Positions 1 to 5,906 of a stretch of DNA of 8,146 nucleotides are shown piece after piece. The first letter of the stretch is position 1. Every line of letters begins with the position of its first letter. Below the pieces are notes generated by a model. It did not search any database, was not told the origin of the DNA, and was given only the letters and a program-made list of their open reading frames with translations. The translations under genes and the position numbers were made by a program. This DNA comes from CAVRZY01 sp963725415 (lineage in GTDB: Bacteria; Acidobacteriota; Terriglobia; Bryobacterales; Bryobacteraceae): the NCBI GenBank assembly GCA_963725415.1, contig CAVRZY010000149.1, forward strand, positions 1 through 8,146, in the 5' to 3' direction.

Positions 1-669
1 AGCAGGGCATGCGCGCCGCTCGGGGCGAGCGCCTGCGCGCGCTGGGCGATTTGCTTCCCAATGTCACCGCGCACATTTCGGAGTCCCGGCAGCAGACCAA
101 TCTTGCGGCGCTGGGCTTTTCCGGTTTTCCGGGCATTCCTCAGATCGTCGGCCCGTTCAGCGTCTTTGACACGCGCGCCTACGTCTCTCAGGCGATTCTC
201 GACCTGCCCGCCATCCACAACACGCGTTCCGAATCGGCCACGGTGAAAGCGGCCGAATTCAATTACCGCGATGCACGCGAGATCACCGTTCTGGTCACCG
301 CGGATCTGTACTTGCAAGCGCTGGCCGGCGCCAGCCGCATCGAAGCGGCGCGCGCGCAAGTCAATACCGCCGAAGCTCTTTTTCGCCGCGCGACGGATTT
401 GAATACGGCTGGGGTCGCGCCCGGCATCGACGTCTTGCGGGCCCATGTGGAATGGCAGGCGCGACAGCAGCGGCTGATCTTTTTTGAAAACGAATTCGCC
501 AAACAAAAACTCAGCCTGGCGCGCGTCATCGGCTTGCCGATCGGCCAGCAGTTCACGCTGACCGAGCATCCGCGTTACGACCCCATGGCGCCGGTCACTT
601 TCGACGAGGCCCTCGATCGCGCCTACCATTCGCGTCCCGATTATCAGAGTGCGCTCGCGCTGGTGCACC
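1..669 (+). CDS. TolC-family outer membrane efflux protein, fragment (both ends missing)
   Basis: The reading frame is already open at the left edge (base 3 onward reads Q-G-M-R-A-A-R-G), so the ATG at 9 is internal and the signal peptide and N-terminus lie outside the window. About 220 residues are recognisable. They include a long helical stretch with ADLYLQALAGASRIEAARAQ, then an ALFRRATDLNTAGVAPGIDVLRA segment, then a KLSLARVIGLPIGQQFTL segment. These are typical of the periplasmic coiled-coil hairpin of the TolC/OEP family, which forms the outer-membrane channel of tripartite (RND or ABC) exporters. Family resemblance ends at about residue 220 (SRPDYQSALALVH). The frame then runs on to a TGA at 756-758, but that tail is only antisense to the neighbouring isomerase gene. 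Family members are usually 400-500 residues, so roughly the C-terminal half is missing. As it stands the gene could not make a functional channel. The family call is firm; the exported substrate is unknown. Confidence 0.85.
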
Positions 670-675
670 GAACAG
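655..675. other. Breakpoint joining two truncated genes tail-to-tail
   Basis: To the left, the + strand encodes a TolC protein that loses family resemblance at about 665-670. To the right, the minus strand encodes an isomerase-like TIM barrel that loses resemblance at about 661-668, after D-V-G-N-M-V-L-F-G. Both genes are cut mid-domain at the same place, facing each other. The shared bases include an exact 8-bp palindrome, GGTGCACC, at 662-669. This fits an inversion or deletion junction made by short homology, or a metagenome assembly misjoin. The sequence alone cannot decide between them. Confidence 0.75.
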
Positions 676-1278
676 CACCATGTTGCCCACGTCCAGGTAG
701 GCCCGCACCCAGGGGCTGGCGAACTCATCCACGTAGCGGGCGAACTCCAGCGGGCTGAGCAGGAACTTGTTCCAGACATTCTCCAGGCCGATGATTACCT
801 TCAGCTTCTCCGCCAACGGTATCAGCTTGCGGATGTGCTGCTGCGAACGCGTCCAGGCATCCGCATACCGGGTCTGCGGGCTCACCACGGCGGGAACCAA
901 TAGCACCGTGTCGGCGCCCCACAGATGCGCGTTCTCCAGGCTCGTCTCCATTCCCTTGAGGCTTTCGGCGATCACTTTCGGATCGCTCGAGGACAGCGGA
1001 AACTTCCAGTGCGCCTGGTTCATCACCGAATGGATGCGCAGCCCGGCCGTCTGCGCGGCTGTGCGGATCTCCTCGGCTTGGCCGGCCTCCGTCACGGTCC
1101 CGCATTCGACCTCCTCGAAGCCCACCTCGCGGGCCAGCTTGAAGCGCTCCGCATAACTCAGGCTTCTGGGCAGCATGCTCACGTAAATGCCCTTGCGGAT
1201 GGGCAGGCGGGTGGCGTTGGCTACCCCTCCCGCGCCTAAAGCGGCCGTCAAGGCCGCCAAAAATGTGCGTCGGTCCAT
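661..1278 (-). CDS. Sugar phosphate isomerase/epimerase-like TIM barrel protein (B), Tat signal, 3' end missing
   Basis: The start is the ATG at 1278-1276, six bases behind a perfect AGGAGG. A TTG at 1296 also opens the frame but precedes that site and is not needed. The first residues, MDRRTFLAALTAALGAGG, are a twin-arginine export signal (RR, FLAA, hydrophobic Ala/Gly/Leu core). From about residue 29 (KGIYVSMLP) the protein is a xylose-isomerase-like (AP endonuclease 2 superfamily) TIM barrel. E58 in the FEEVEC segment, E166 in IIGLENVW and D196 in AYLDVGN fit the expected active-site or metal-ligand pattern. Resemblance stops at residue ~206 at the breakpoint, so the later strands with the usual His ligand (KVHLKD-type) and last Glu, perhaps 90 residues, are absent. 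The gene lies 10 bases behind isomerase A and is probably co-translated with it. The superfamily is clear; the substrate (sugar, cyclitol or keto-sugar) cannot be told. The protein is inactive as drawn. Confidence 0.82.
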
Positions 1279-1284
1279 ATCGAT

Positions 1285-1290
1285 CCTCCT
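1285..1290 (-). promoter_or_regulatory. Shine-Dalgarno site AGGAGG for isomerase-like protein B
   Basis: On the minus strand the sequence TAGGAGGATCGATATG fuses the stop codon of isomerase A (TAG, 1291-1289) with a perfect AGGAGG, six bases before the ATG at 1278. It fixes the start of B and suggests translational coupling between the two genes. Confidence 0.8.
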
Positions 1291-2207
1291 AAGCAAGACT
1301 CAAGCCCAGTTCCCGGGCCACTCCCTGAATGTACTTCTTCCCCTCCTCGTACTCCTGCGCCGACTTCAGGTGCTCCATCATCAGTGGCGCCTCCACCGGC
1401 AGCTTCGCGATTTCCCGCAGGTAGGCCCGATAGTCCACCTTCCCCCGGCCCGGGACCACCTCCAAAAAGTGCACGTTCATCTCCACCAACCACTCCAGGT
1501 CCTTGGCGTGGCAGGACACCACCCAACGACCCAGCTTGCGGAAACACTCCGTGATGAACTCTGCGTTCCGGTAGTACCGCTGTGGGCTGTTGATTGCGTT
1601 GCAGACGTCCATGTGTACCCCGAAGGCCTTTCGGTCGATGGCCTTGATCAGCTTCAGATATGAGTCCGGGCCGTCCGGCAGGCTCCAGCCCATCATCTCC
1701 AGCGTGAACTGGGTGCGCTTGGGTTTGATCTCATCGATCACCCGCCGGCAGTTTTCGACCGTGGCGTCGAAGAATCCCTGCGAGAGGTTGGCTGGATGCG
1801 GGCCGTACCAGACCTTGGGGTTATAGGAACCCGCAATGTTCACACAGCAACGCGCACCCACCGCTTCGGCCAGGGCCAGCCGTTCCGTGACAAACCGCAT
1901 GTTGGCGCGGCGCTTCTCCTGGTCCGGGTCCAGCATGTTGACCCAGGTGCCGACTTCGGCAATGATGACGTCTTCGGCCGCGAAGGCCTGCTCGATCGCA
2001 CGCACTCTAGCCGTGTCTTCTGCTTTTGCTCTGGGACAAGTAGCCGCACTGTGCCCCAGCCGGCGGTGCTCGCGCGCCTGCTCGCGCGGATCGTCGCTCT
2101 GGAGGAAAATCGGGCCCCCGAGCCGGATACCTCGGACCGGAGCCGGCAGACAGCGCCGCTCCGCTCATCGCCGCCAGGACACTTCTCCGCCTCCAGTTGT
2201 CGGTCAT
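1289..2207 (-). CDS. Sugar phosphate isomerase/epimerase-like TIM barrel protein (A), with apparent 1-nt frame disruption after its Tat signal
   Basis: The enzyme domain reads uninterrupted to TAG at 1289. The GTG at 2005 cannot be the true start, because the same frame holds family-typical sequence upstream to about 2137: G-I-R-L-G-G-P-I-F-L-Q, then EHRRLGHSAATCP. That frame has no ATG, GTG or TTG before its TGA at 2167-2165. The neighbouring frame has an ATG at 2207 followed by MTDNWRRRSVLAAMSGAALS, a clear twin-arginine signal. Removing one base between about 2131 and 2164 fuses the two into a 305-residue protein, the normal family length. On that numbering the metal-binding set is complete: E170 (TLEMM), D190 (GVHMD), H223 (SCHAKD) and E268 (MMEHL). 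The family is the xylose-isomerase-like (AP_endonuc_2) barrel; the substrate is unknown. The extra base is either a sequencing error or a real mutation that would silence the export signal. Isomerase B follows 10 bases downstream. Confidence 0.8.
2129..2164 (-). other. Interval containing the frame disruption in isomerase A
   Basis: The signal-peptide frame (ATG 2207) reads sensibly through about residue G24 at 2136. The enzyme frame is open only from 2164 downward and becomes family-like from about 2131 (R-G-I-R-L-G-G). The span 2207-1289 is 919 bases, one more than a multiple of three, which is consistent with a single inserted base. No long homopolymer lies in the interval, and I see no obvious slippery site. 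Confidence 0.7.
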
Positions 2208-2214
2208 GGCAACG

Positions 2215-2243
2215 ATTCTACCTCGAACCGGAGAGCCTGTCGC
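2215..2243 (-). promoter_or_regulatory. Candidate sigma-70-type promoter for the isomerase pair
   Basis: The minus strand has TAGAAT at 2220-2215 (5 of 6 to TATAAT) and GCGACA at 2243-2238 (4 of 6 to TTGACA), separated by 17 bases. The -10 box ends only 7 bases before the ATG at 2207. A transcript would therefore begin at or next to the start codon and be nearly leaderless. The only purine-rich motif, GAGGT, sits too far upstream to be a good ribosome site. The -35 box lies inside the left arm of the inverted repeat. This is inferred from consensus matching only. Confidence 0.35.
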
Positions 2244-2287
2244 TTGTAGACCCAGCCCCCGAGCTCCGACCCTACAAGCTACAGGCT
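2234..2287. repeat. 16-bp inverted repeat (one mismatch) in the intergenic gap
   Basis: AGCCTGTCGCTTGTAG at 2234-2249 is the reverse complement of CTACAAGCTACAGGCT at 2272-2287 with one mismatch, leaving a 22-base loop. The same right arm occurs again at 2286-2301, so the left arm can pair with either copy (22- or 36-base loop). On the minus strand the hairpin follows the response-regulator stop codon (2309-2307) and precedes isomerase A. There is no T-run behind it, so a classical intrinsic terminator is unlikely. It could be a transcript-stabilising or REP-like element. Confidence 0.65.
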
Positions 2288-2301
2288 ACAAGCTACAGGC
2301 T
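2272..2301. repeat. Heptamer tandem repeat, four units (CTACAAG/CTACAGG)
   Basis: CTACAAGCTACAGG occurs twice, head to tail and exactly, at 2272-2285 and 2286-2299, and two further bases continue the pattern. Each 14-mer is itself two near-identical 7-mers, CTACAAG and CTACAGG. The array ends five bases before the response-regulator stop codon (2309-2307) and supplies the right arm(s) of the inverted repeat. Confidence 0.8.
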
Positions 2302-2306
2302 TCCCC

Positions 2307-2972
2307 TCAGGCCAGCATGGGAATCCGGATGATCTTTTTCTGGATGGCGTACTGCACCAGTTGGGCTTTGTTGTGGATGTCCAGCTTGCGCATCAGATTG
2401 AACTTGTGCGCCTCCACCGTCTTGACGCTCAGGTTCAGATCGCAGGCGATCTCTTTGACCGAGCTGCCCTCGGCCAGCATCTTCAGGACTTGCTTCTCGC
2501 GCGCCGTCAGAGTGGCGAAACGCGGCACGCGATTGGCTGACTTGACGCGCGAGCGGAAATCATCCACAAGCTGCGCGAGCATGCGCGGGCTCAGGTAGCT
2601 GCCGCCCCGATGCACATCCCGAATGGCCGCCAGTAACTGGGACGCCGGGCTGTCCTTGAGCACGTAGCCGCTGCCCCCCACCTCCATCCCCTCCACCAGG
2701 TAGTCTTCGTCGTCGTACATAGTCAGGAACAGCACCTTGGTCTCGGGACGGTTCTTCCTGATCTGCCGGGCGGCTTCGAAGCTGCTGAAACCCGGCATGC
2801 CGATGTCCATCAGAACAACGTCCGGGCGCAACTCCGTGGCTTTTTCCACGGCGTCCCCGCCATTGGGAACCTCGCCCACTGCTTCCATGTCCGCCTCGGC
2901 GCTGATCAGGGTCTTGATCCCCTGGCGAAACAGGGTGTGATCATCAGCCAACAGAATTCGAATCTTGGGCAT
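2307..2972 (-). CDS. LuxR/NarL-family two-component response regulator
   Basis: This is a 221-residue, full-length DNA-binding response regulator. The receiver domain covers about residues 1-125. It has the acidic pair D10/D11 (LLADDHTLF), the phospho-acceptor D56 (VLMDIGMP), T84 (LFLTMY) and K106 (YVLKDSPA), all intact. A linker follows, then a LuxR-type helix-turn-helix at about 153-215, with LTAREKQVLKMLAEG and the recognition-helix region VKEIACDLNLSVKTVEAH. The start is the ATG at 2972, nine bases behind AGAGG at 2986-2982, and it lies 15 bases past the stop of the sensor kinase gene. The two genes therefore form one operon, and the kinase is the obvious partner. Targets are unknown. The gene could regulate the isomerase pair downstream or the secreted-enzyme cluster upstream, but no matching operator was identified. 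Confidence 0.95.
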   Translation of the reverse strand: MPKIRILLADDHTLFRQGIKTLISAEADMEAVGEVPNGGDAVEKATELRPDVVLMDIGMPGFSSFEAARQIRKNRPETKVLFLTMYDDEDYLVEGMEVGGSGYVLKDSPASQLLAAIRDVHRGGSYLSPRMLAQLVDDFRSRVKSANRVPRFATLTAREKQVLKMLAEGSSVKEIACDLNLSVKTVEAHKFNLMRKLDIHNKAQLVQYAIQKKIIRIPMLA

Positions 2973-2987
2973 AATTGGGTGCCTCTT

Positions 2988-4571
2988 TCAGAGTCGCTGG
3001 GGAACTACCGAGGCTGGGCTTGCTGCCTCCGGTTCCGGCACTTCCTGACTAGGGATCGGCAGTCGGATCCAGATCGAGGTGCCCTGCCCAGGACCACTTC
3101 GGATCTCGCAGTCGCCGCCTAGCAGCGCCACGCGCTCCCGCATACCCGCCAGACCAAAGGAACCCCGTTTGGCCAGCGCTTCCTCGAGCTTGAACCCCAC
3201 GCCGTTATCTTCAACCCGCAATTTCACCTCTCCATCGGCAGTCCGAATGGAAATGTTTACATCCGAGGCCGCCGAATGCCTGGCGATGTTGTTGCAGCAT
3301 TCCTGGACCAGCCGATACAGCACCGTCTCGGTGCGTTTGGGCAAGCGGCCCAGCCGAGCCACCTGTAACCGGATCTGAATGGCGTGCAGCCTTCGATTGC
3401 GGCTGACGAGCTGGCGCAAGGCCGCCGCCAATCCCAGTTGTTCGAGCACCGCCGGACTCAAGTCGGCCAGCAGACGCCGGATCTCGACAATGGTCTGCTG
3501 GATCAGGTCCCGCGCTCCCGCCAGTCCGGATCGCAACTCCGGGAGCGCCTCCGGCACGAACCGCTCCAGCATCTCCAGTTGCAGTCGCAGATACAGCAGC
3601 AATTGGCCCGCCTCGTCGTGCAGTTCCCGGCTGATCCGGCGCCGCTCGGCCTCCTCCACCTGTAGCATGTGCGCAGCCAGCTTGCGCACCTGCTCCTCCC
3701 GCGCCGCCAGGTCTTCCATCAGGCGCGCCTTCTCGGAGGCCAGCCAGCAACGCGCGGCCGCCGCCTTCAGCAGTTGCAGTTCCCGCGGCAGCCACTTGTA
3801 GGCCTTCGAAAAACCGAACTGCATCACCCCTGCCAGGCGGCTTCCGGAGTGGAACGGGATCGACCAGCAGCAGGCATAGCGGCCTCTCCACTCCGCCTCC
3901 AGCAACAGCCGTTCCGACGGCTTGCCTCTCTCGATATGCCAGGCTTTGGAAAGCCTCCTGACCAGCGCCGGCGGGCTGCTTCCGTCCAGCCAGAACACCC
4001 GGCCGGCCTGGGCTTTCGCGAAGCGGGCCAGGATCTCGGCTGACCGCCGCAGCAGTTCGCTCTGGTTCTTGGACTCCAACTCCGCCTGGGCCAGGTCATA
4101 GAAGGTCTGCGCTTCGGCTTCCCGCACCTGGTAGAAGGCATTGTTCAGCGTCAGCACCACGCAGAAACTCAGTTGCTCGCGAGCCCACTGAAAATTGGCG
4201 CATTCCCTCCCAGCGCGCCGGCGCAGCAGGGCGCCCAGCAGCCGGTCGTACTCCCGCAAAGCTTCCAGGACCGCGCCAGGCGGCAGGTTCAACTTAGCCA
4301 GGCGGCGCCCACTGTACTCGGTCTGCTCGATGAAAGCCGAAAGAGGCTTGTGCCGGGCCAGGATCCGCGCCGCTGCTCCCGGAGTGATCGCCGCCAGCGC
4401 CTTGCGCTGCTGAGTGTCAAAACCCAGTCTCCGCAGCCGCGCCTGGAAGCGTCGCTCCAGCTCCCCGGCGCGCACCAGCAGTCCCGCCAGACGCTCGAGC
4501 TGAGCTTGCAACTGTCCGCTCAGCAGGCTGGCTGCCTCGGCCAGAAGCGGCGCCGTCTTTAGGGAGGGCAT
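2988..4571 (-). CDS. Soluble NarL-type sensor histidine kinase with GAF-like domain
   Basis: This 527-residue protein has no signal peptide or membrane segment, so it senses a cytoplasmic cue. Residues 1-160 are a helix-rich Ala/Leu/Arg segment (ITPGAAARILARHKPLSAFI, then a second block NFQWAREQLSFCVVLTLNNA) that I cannot assign; it might be globin-like, as in RsbR-type sensors. Residues about 170-285 look like a GAF fold (RVFWLDG through GVMQFGFSKAYKWLP). A coiled coil at 285-312 leads into a HisKA_3 dimerisation helix with phospho-acceptor H318 in RRRISRELHDEAG. The HATPase domain has N427/N428 (QECCNNIARHS), the G1 box DNGVGF at 455-460, GLAGMRERV at 473-481 and a GPGQGTSIWIRLP end. A Pro/Ala/Glu-rich tail follows. 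The start is the ATG at 4571, directly behind the purine-rich GAGGGGG. The gene is paired with the response regulator 15 bases downstream. The signal is unknown. Confidence 0.93.
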   Translation of the reverse strand: MPSLKTAPLLAEAASLLSGQLQAQLERLAGLLVRAGELERRFQARLRRLGFDTQQRKALAAITPGAAARILARHKPLSAFIEQTEYSGRRLAKLNLPPGAVLEALREYDRLLGALLRRRAGRECANFQWAREQLSFCVVLTLNNAFYQVREAEAQTFYDLAQAELESKNQSELLRRSAEILARFAKAQAGRVFWLDGSSPPALVRRLSKAWHIERGKPSERLLLEAEWRGRYACCWSIPFHSGSRLAGVMQFGFSKAYKWLPRELQLLKAAAARCWLASEKARLMEDLAAREEQVRKLAAHMLQVEEAERRRISRELHDEAGQLLLYLRLQLEMLERFVPEALPELRSGLAGARDLIQQTIVEIRRLLADLSPAVLEQLGLAAALRQLVSRNRRLHAIQIRLQVARLGRLPKRTETVLYRLVQECCNNIARHSAASDVNISIRTADGEVKLRVEDNGVGFKLEEALAKRGSFGLAGMRERVALLGGDCEIRSGPGQGTSIWIRLPIPSQEVPEPEAASPASVVPQRL

Positions 4572-4599
4572 TACCCCCTCTATCGAGTGTTTTGCGCTC

Positions 4600-4620
4600 G
4601 GGCTTTAGTCCTAGAAGCCC
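4600..4620 (-). other. Small hairpin between the ankyrin and kinase genes
   Basis: GGGCTT and AAGCCC form a 6-bp stem with a 9-base loop, downstream of the ankyrin stop codon and upstream of the kinase start. No T-run follows on the minus strand, so it is at best a weak or Rho-assisted termination site. It may also lie within the kinase leader. Confidence 0.3.
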
Positions 4621-4622
4621 TG

Positions 4623-4651
4623 GACCGTAGACCGTAGACCGTGGACCGTAG
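4623..4651. repeat. Heptamer tandem repeat, four units (GACCGTA)
   Basis: Four head-to-tail 7-mers, GACCGTA, GACCGTA, GACCGTG and GACCGTA, run from 4623 to 4650, followed by one more G. The array lies 20 bases past the ankyrin stop codon, in the 99-bp gap before the kinase gene. The unit differs in sequence from the array at 2272 but has the same 7-bp period. Confidence 0.8.
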
Positions 4652-4670
4652 CCCCCTCGCGTTTCACCCT

Positions 4671-5897
4671 TTACTCCTTTCCCCCACGCCTCACCAACAG
4701 ATCGACGACGGCTTCCTGAGCATGCTCCCGCGCCAGCCGCAGCGGCGTCTTGCCCTCCTTGTTCCTGGGGTTAACCTGGGCGCCCTTCTGGATCAGCAAC
4801 TCGACCACCTCCTGGCGGCCCCAGGAGGCCGCCGTGTGCAAGGGTGTCGCCCCGCTCTCCTCATCCCGCGCGTTGATCTGGGCGCCCCGGCCCAGCAGCA
4901 ACTCCACCACCGCTGGGCTTCCCCCCAGGCAGGCGTCGTGCAGCGGCGTGGCCCCCGAACTGTTCCGCAGATCGACCCGTGCGCCCCGCTGCAGCAGCAG
5001 CTCGACGAGCTCCTGGTGACCCTTCAGCGCCGCGTCGTGCAACAGCGTCGAGCCCTGCGGCGTTCGCAGGTTCACATCCGCCCCGCTGTCCAGGATCAGC
5101 CGGACCACGTCGGCTTGCCCGCGCAAGACCGCCTCCTGCAAACGATGATCGCCGATCCGCCCGGGCCCCTCCAGCGTCGCGCCGCGCTTCAACAGCAACT
5201 CGACCACTTGGCTATGGCGGTATCGCAGGGCTTCATCCAGCGCCGTGGCGCCGGAGCTGTCCTGCGCGTGGATGTCGGCGCCGGCCGCCAGCAGTAGCTC
5301 GACCACGTCCCGATGGCCTTTCACCGCCGCCTCGTGCAGTGGCGTGGCGCCCGTCTCCCGGTTGCGGGTTCGGAAATCGGCGCCGCGCGCCAGCAACAGC
5401 TTCACTACCCCGGCCTGCCCTTTCCAGGCCGCCTCGTCCAGAGGCGTGGCCCCCGTCTCGTCCTTGGCGTTGATGTCGGAGCCCCAGTCCAGCAGCAGTT
5501 GCACGATCTCCTGGTAACCCCGGTTGGCAGCCAGATGCAGCGGCGTCGAACCCGAGCGGTACCGGGCCTGCGGGTCGGCGCCCCGCACCAGCAACAGCTC
5601 TACCACCTCCCGATGGTTAGTGATGACCGCGTAATGCAGCGGGGTCGAGCCGGCCTCCGCGTGCTTGGCATCCACCACCGCCCCGTGCGCCAGCAGCAGC
5701 GCGGCGATCTCCTTGTCCCCGCTCCAGGCGGCATCGTGCAACGCCGTGCCGCCCAAGGAGTCCCGGGCGTTCACGTCGGCGCCCTTGGCCAGCAGCGCCT
5801 TGACCCGCGCGATGTCGCCCGCCTTGACGGCCTGAGCCAGCTCCTCCCCCTCCCCAGCGAACAACACCAGGCTCAGCGCCAGTACCGCAACGCGCAT
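4671..5897 (-). CDS. Secreted ankyrin-repeat protein (about 12 repeats)
   Basis: This 408-residue protein starts with a short Sec-type signal (MRVAVLALSLVLFAG, probable cleavage near residue 15). It then consists almost entirely of about 12 ankyrin repeats of 33-34 residues, from about residue 19 to 403. The units carry the GATPLHEAA-KGH-DVVELLL--GAD pattern. Repeats 7-8 (around GPGRIGDHRLQEA) are the most degenerate, with the TPLH core lost. The final repeat (GKTPLRLAREHAQEAVVDLL) acts as the C-cap. Ankyrin solenoids bind other proteins and have no catalysis. With an export signal, this one probably works in the periplasm, as a scaffold or inhibitor. The ATG is nine bases after the stop codon of the heparinase-like gene with only a weak TGAG ribosome site, so coupled translation is likely. 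The binding partner is unknown; the adjacent lyase is the natural first candidate. Confidence 0.93.
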   Translation of the reverse strand: MRVAVLALSLVLFAGEGEELAQAVKAGDIARVKALLAKGADVNARDSLGGTALHDAAWSGDKEIAALLLAHGAVVDAKHAEAGSTPLHYAVITNHREVVELLLVRGADPQARYRSGSTPLHLAANRGYQEIVQLLLDWGSDINAKDETGATPLDEAAWKGQAGVVKLLLARGADFRTRNRETGATPLHEAAVKGHRDVVELLLAAGADIHAQDSSGATALDEALRYRHSQVVELLLKRGATLEGPGRIGDHRLQEAVLRGQADVVRLILDSGADVNLRTPQGSTLLHDAALKGHQELVELLLQRGARVDLRNSSGATPLHDACLGGSPAVVELLLGRGAQINARDEESGATPLHTAASWGRQEVVELLIQKGAQVNPRNKEGKTPLRLAREHAQEAVVDLLVRRGGKE

Positions 5898-5906
5898 GTT
5901 CTCAGC

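Noticed and set aside
595..660. Continuation of the isomerase B frame leftward of the breakpoint to a stop at 595
   Set aside because: It is antisense to well-conserved TolC sequence and has no resemblance to the isomerase family.
670..758. Continuation of the TolC reading frame to a stop codon at 756-758
   Set aside because: This tail has no TolC resemblance and is the exact antisense of the isomerase B coding sequence.
4584..4600. CGAGTG-TTTTG-CGCTCG stem-loop that could be a terminator
   Set aside because: The stem pairs well only as + strand RNA, where no gene is transcribed. On the minus strand it has a mismatch and no T-run.
4641..5297. A 218-codon + strand frame with repeated QQQLD/LLQQ-like motifs
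   Set aside because: The periodicity simply mirrors the ankyrin repeats read on the opposite strand.
4671..5897. CRISPR-like or other DNA repeat array suggested by the regular ~99-bp periodicity
   Set aside because: The period is the 33-residue ankyrin unit. The copies differ at DNA level in a codon-wise manner, and there are no spacers.
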